Made by a program: the position numbers and the translations under genes
Notes under the pieces: generated by a model
Database searches by the model: none
What the model saw: the letters and a program-made list of their open reading frames with translations, nothing else
Told to the model about the DNA's origin: nothing
In this document: in pieces, positions 60,416 through 64,000 of the stretch
Position numbering within the stretch: the stretch's first letter is position 1
How the letters are laid out: each line of letters opens with the position of its first letter
Source: Labia minor
Lineage: Eukaryota > Arthropoda > Insecta > Dermaptera > Spongiphoridae
Direction of reading: 5' to 3'
DNA: 64,000 bases
Assembly (NCBI GenBank): GCA_963082975.1
Contig: OY720349.1
Span: 43,071,962-43,135,961, forward strand

Positions 60416-60712
60416 TTGCACCCGTTTGTCGGAGTGATGAGGTGATCGTTGTGGGTGGATCACTAGATGAACGTCTCCAAGTTCGATGTCAGGTAACCGC
60501 TGACCCAAACGACGTGACCTTTTTCTGGCAGTTTAACAACAGCGGCGAGTCAGCAATTGTGAAGCCGACGCAATACGAGAGTTTGAACGGCACCACAAGC
60601 CTCCTGCATTACACACCTCTCTCGGACAGGGATTATGGAACCCTGGCTTGTTGGGGCCAAAACGCAATTGGGCGTCAACAGGAGCCCTGTATCTACCAGC
60701 TCGTGCCAGCTG
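60416..60712 (+). CDS. Sidestep-family receptor, internal exon C (complete Ig domain)
   Basis: The 297-nt exon (99 codons) is bounded by TTACAG and GCTG|GTAAGC, phase 1 at both ends. It begins APVCRSDEVIVVGG and carries the Ig core: RCQVTADPNDVTFFWQF (first cysteine and core tryptophan) and LHYTPLSDRDYGTLACWGQN (Y-x-x-x-C, second cysteine). It ends PCIYQLVPA. Drosophila Side shows the same layout, with YAPIC at the start, LDYGTISCWAKN at the second cysteine and an FQIVAAG-type end before its fibronectin III region. Possible N-glycosylation sites are NNS and NGT. The next exon (fibronectin III side) is not found in the remaining 3.3 kb. A symmetrical 1-1 exon holding a whole Ig domain is typical for the superfamily. 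Confidence 0.95.
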
Positions 60713-61162
60713 GTAAGCTTCAATCCCTCATGCTGGAAATGACAACCCCTAGCCATCATATACCCTAAACCATGCACTCCCCCACCTCCACCACTCAGAC
60801 GTGGAGATAGATAAGCCGATTAACTTAACCCCTCTCTCCATAAATTAATTAAAATGGTTAGATATTTTAAAATGTGAAATAATTTAGAGAATTTGTCATT
60901 CTTAGACAATTTTATAATAAATTTTTCAAAAATAAATTTTATTAATTAATTAAAAATATTTAGTTTGTATGTAGTGTATTTATTCTATTTTTTTAAAAAA
61001 CTTAGAAAAAGTAGCATTTATTAAATGTATTATTTTGAAATATATTAAGACTTTAAAAGTTCTTTTTACACTTACATTTATTTAATTTTATTTTTATATA
61101 TTAAATTATTAAAGTTTTGGTGGTTGTTTTTATTTATAACGGAATTTTGTAAATTAAACCAC
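60713..61162. other. Intron after exon C
   Basis: 60713-60840 is GC-balanced (CCTCCACCACTCAGACGTGG), then AT-rich. No next exon is visible. Confidence 0.55.
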
Positions 61163-61619
61163 ATATTGATATTTGTTATTGAAAATTTATTCAAAAAATA
61201 CAAAAATATACACAACGTTTCGATTGCTACTTCTGCAATCGTTATCCAGCGACTGCACTGTCCAGCGTCCAGCGTCCAGTGATGAGTGACGAATGATCCT
61301 TAATCCTTAAAGAACTCAATTTTAAAGAACTCAATTTTAAAGAACTCAATTTTAAAGAACTCAATTTTAAAGAACTCAATTTATTCTTAAAATAATTGTT
61401 GTTCACGTTTTGTTTATAATCTTTAAATTAATTGTTTAAGAATAATTATTTTTTCGCGCCTGGTGACCTAGGTCTTATATTAAGTATCACTCGTCACTCG
61501 TCACTGGACGCTTGAACAGTGCAGTCGCTCGATAACGATTGCAGAAGTAGCAATCGAAACGTTTCGTTGTGTATATTTTTGTATTTTTTGAATAAATTTT
61601 CAATAACAAATATCAATAT
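61163..61619. mobile_element. Foldback element, arms about 140 bp
   Basis: Arms 61163-61302 and 61475-61619 are near reverse complements (ATATTGATATTTGTTATTGA / ...CAATAACAAATATCAATAT). Each arm also holds a small perfect hairpin: CGATTGC-TACTTCT-GCAATCG in the left arm and its complement in the right. The arms enclose a 15-bp minisatellite. No target duplication is obvious and there is no coding capacity. Confidence 0.82.
61307..61381. repeat. 15-bp minisatellite, five copies
   Basis: Unit AAAGAACTCAATTTT repeated without change at 15-bp spacing (AGAACT at 61311, 61326, 61341, 61356, 61371). It lies in the loop of the foldback element. Confidence 0.95.
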
Positions 61620-61834
61620 ATTTTATTTTTATCTTATATATAATTTTATAATATTTCTTTAAAAAATTGCTTTTTATTAAGATATAAAAACATAAATGAT
61701 TTACACAATAGTATATTTTTTAATTATAAATCTATTTATTTGTATTATACTACTATTTTAATCTAAGAACCATAATTGTAACTCTAATTAAAATTTCAAA
61801 AAAGTTAAAAGTAAAGTTTAGAATGTCATTATAA

Positions 61835-61872
<38 letters not shown>

Positions 61873-61980
61873 AAAAATTATTTAAAACTTCTAAAATGTC
61901 TAAAATGGCTGAATGAGCATAATGTTGGATTCTTTATTAAATATTCAATATTCAATTTAAATTATAATATAAACATTTTT
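61620..61980. other. AT-rich intron with long poly-A
   Basis: A run of 34 A at 61837-61870. Nothing else is recognised. Confidence 0.6.
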
Positions 61981-62576
61981 ACTATCTCGCCAGAGATAGT
62001 ATTGCGATCACGAAAATTTTCGATGTTGAGATTTTGATGTTTTTATACGTTTTGAAGGTCCCCGAATCATTTTCATTAAGGTTGAGAAAAATGTCTGTGT
62101 GTGTGTATGTGTGTGTGTAACCAAGATTACACAAAAACGGTTTGAGCTAGAATGATCAAATTTGGTACATGGGCATTATTCAAAATTCATAGTTTTCTAT
62201 CAACTTTTGAGAAATGAAGCTCAACCGGAAGAGGGTCATTACCTACAACGTTTTGATTTTTTTCCTCTAAAGTGACCGTAAAAATAAAGATATATGTTTG
62301 ATAAGTTTTCACATGATTAATAATTGTATAAAACTGCTATATATAGAATTTCAGCTTGATTGAATCACTGAAAGTACCAGAATTAATTTTTTAACACTGC
62401 AAATCTCACGCGCCAACACGTGACGTGGTGCCATCAACAAAGAGTCAAACATGCGCTGGTTTAATAAATATTATTTATTAATTTTAATTTATAATTTATA
62501 ATTAATTTAATTTAAATTAATATATGTTATTTAATCCAATTCAAATTTGCGAGATAGTCGAGTGGAGACACTCCAG
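61981..62576 (+). mobile_element. Family Q (HINE-like) repeat
   Basis: 596 bp, full length. 5' hairpin ACTATCTC GCC AGAGATAGT (61981-62000), GT microsatellite at 62094-62118, conserved core, GCGAGATAGTC, perfect 3' stem-loop GAGTG-GAGA-CACTC (62560-62573) and CAG. Confidence 0.87.
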
Positions 62577-63314
62577 ATTTTTTAAAGAAGGTTTTACGAC
62601 AATTCAAATACTTAATAAGGAGAAATCGAAGAATACAAGATCTAAATGATCTAAGTATTGAATGTAGATGGATATCAGATGATCTAAGAACTCGGTGAGA
62701 AAATTCAAGAGGTGATTAATAAGTTAAAGGGTGGAATCAAGCAAAATGGGGAGGAGGGAAGTTTCAACTGTAAGAGGGAGATGGAGCTTGCGTGCTCACC
62801 GATTATCTGATGAGGCCGAAGTTGCCACCTGACCTAATCCATTCCGGCAGAACATTCATCATTGCTACAGTTTGCATACGCGCGTTCAGCCCTTTAAATA
62901 CCCGCCCCTATGACTTATGGAATATTAACTACGTTTTATTTACTGCGTGATATGCCTATAAACCTATTAACCTTTGAATATTTATTTTTTCATAAAATTT
63001 ATAATGAATAAAATAAAATTAATTATTAGAAAATAACTGACTTAGATGCCTGTCTCTCTCTCTCTGTCGGTGTGTCAGTAAATCTATTTGGAGGTTACAC
63101 CAACAATTTTATAGAATGGCATGAAATGTACTATTTCTAATTCATCAGTAATTCATTCCAATTAAAACCAAGTAATCAATTTAAACATTGATCCTATTGT
63201 ACTAAATAATGTATATATAATTTATTATATTTAAAAATTAAAAAAGTTTAGGTATAGATTATAATATATAAGTCCTAAAAAAATGTCAAAAAAATTTAGA
63301 ATACGTAACTATAT
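62577..63314. other. Intron segment with a GC-balanced stretch
   Basis: 62730-62930 is GC-balanced (CTGATGAGGCCGAAGTTGCC; CATACGCGCGTTCAGCC) and unassigned. (TC)n at 63054-63065. Otherwise AT-rich. Confidence 0.45.
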
Positions 63315-63541
63315 GTGCCAATCAGAACTCCACATTTAAAGAAACTGAGAAAATGAAGTCCAAAGTTCACAGCTTGTATTAAATTCAGGGTTATTGATTA
63401 CAGAAAAATGTATATTGCATTGCAATATTAAGATTATCAAGTTCATTATTCACTTCATATGTTGTAGATTACATTACATTACATTACATTACTAGCAAAA
63501 TTTTAAAAATTGGAGTTAACCGGTTTGGCTTCTAAGTGGCA
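63315..63541 (-). mobile_element. Short inverted-repeat element (family T), copy 2
   Basis: 227 bp, opposite orientation to 6028-6274 and clearly homologous along its length (GAAAATGAAGTCCAAAGTTC; GGGTTATTGATTACAGAAAA). Ends GTGCCAATCAGAACTCCA / ...TGGCTTCTAAGTGGCA, within TA-rich flanks. Confidence 0.8.
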
Positions 63542-64000
63542 TATATATAGACTTTAATCTCGACGATTCGGCCCCCATTTTGGCGTTATTTACAAGAGAA
63601 TTTTAACGACGAAATTTTTTAGGATACTGAGTCTTATCCGTTGTAACCAAGATCACAAAATTCCAAGAAGGAATTGAAATAAAAGGAATGAAAATGAGGC
63701 ATTTTTCAATTTAAACTATTTATTTGATGCATATTTCAATTACTAAAATTTTATGATTGTTCGATTTATTGTGAATAACCCTTAACAATTCAGACATTTG
63801 ATGATAAAGAATATTATAATATTGTCCAAATAAATAACAAAGTTGACATTAATAAATAAATTATTCAGTATTCCCTGTTAATAAAGATTCAGTAGAAATC
63901 CCCATAAGATTTATTTGTAACTAATATTACAAATTTCATAATCAAGGAGTTTTGGGATTTTAATAGATCAAATCCCACATTATTAATCATTATTAATCAT
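63542..64000. other. AT-rich intron to window end
   Basis: A slightly CG-balanced stretch at 63560-63610 (CGACGATTCGGCCCCCATTT), then AT-rich. No exon seen. Confidence 0.5.

Noticed and set aside
60442-60768. Stand-alone gene starting at a GTG near 60442
   Set aside because: The frame continues upstream to a splice acceptor at 60415 and the product starts mid Ig domain, so it is an internal exon.
61285-61305. TGATGAGTGACGAA in the foldback arm as a hammerhead core
   Set aside because: The base before TGATGAG is G instead of C, and no closing stems surround it.
62800-62830. CTGATGAGGCCGAAG resembles the core of a hammerhead ribozyme
   Set aside because: GGC...GCC could form stem II, but the required GAAAC and a cleavage-site stem do not follow. 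Likely chance.
62860-62965. Possible next Side-family exon after CTACAG at 62863-62868
   Set aside because: The frame is short, has no fibronectin III or Side-like residues, and reaches a stop without a donor site.

Overview
This is an AT-rich arthropod nuclear segment, probably from an insect. The supporting signs are short Ig-domain exons separated by very long introns, GT-AG splice sites, and a dense mix of mariner/Tc1, hAT, piggyBac-type, Tigger, Helitron, SINE, non-LTR and BEL/Pao sequences. No bacterial-type gene, rRNA, functional tRNA or CRISPR array is visible. The species cannot be named from the sequence alone.

The only host gene I can support is a member of the sidestep (Side) immunoglobulin-superfamily axon-guidance receptors, on the + strand. 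Three internal exons (8442-8572, 17738-17897, 60416-60712) join with consistent phases (1-0, 0-1, 1-1) into 588 nt without a stop. They encode the end of one extracellular Ig domain and all of the next. The intervening introns are 9,165 and 42,518 bp. Neither end of the gene lies in the window, so essentially everything else here is intron sequence of this one gene.

The introns are a transposon graveyard with unusually readable structure. 1-1126: LINE reverse-transcriptase remnant fused to a Helitron 3' end. 3130-3430: 101-bp tandem repeat. 6028-6274 and 63315-63541: opposite-facing copies of one inverted-repeat element. 7937-8304, 14073-14647, 21479-22090, 22596-23194 and 61981-62576: five copies of a repeat I call family Q. 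13708-14795, 16845-17244, 38171-38764, 38877-39507 and 43070-44630: five copies of family P. P and Q share a layout of subterminal inverted repeats, a GT- or GTCY-type microsatellite and a 3' hairpin, like Helentron-associated elements (HINE/DINE-1).

Internally deleted mariner/Tc1 elements lie at 18403, 19307, 20260, 31145, 46021, 53535 and 59117, and a one-ended mariner fragment at 24229. Elements with 8-bp target duplications typical of hAT lie at 35470, 42966, 49328, 53763 and 56706. A TTAA-flanked element is at 48199, two copies of a tRNA-headed SINE at 29366 (-) and 33878 (+), a BEL/Pao pol fragment at 52770-53510, and LINE fragments at 31838, 35876, 45540, 48990 and 59722. A complete Helitron-LINE chimera spans 26696-27462.

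Nested insertions give relative ages: a Tigger-like element inside P inside a hAT element (42966-45207); a hAT element inside a mariner derivative (53535-54232); a hAT element inside a LINE inside a Helitron (48797-50118); and Q inside P (13708-14795). A few GC-richer, non-repetitive islands in the introns (15690-16110, 54580-55680, 58500-58800) are the best candidates for regulatory DNA of the Side-family gene, but this is inference.
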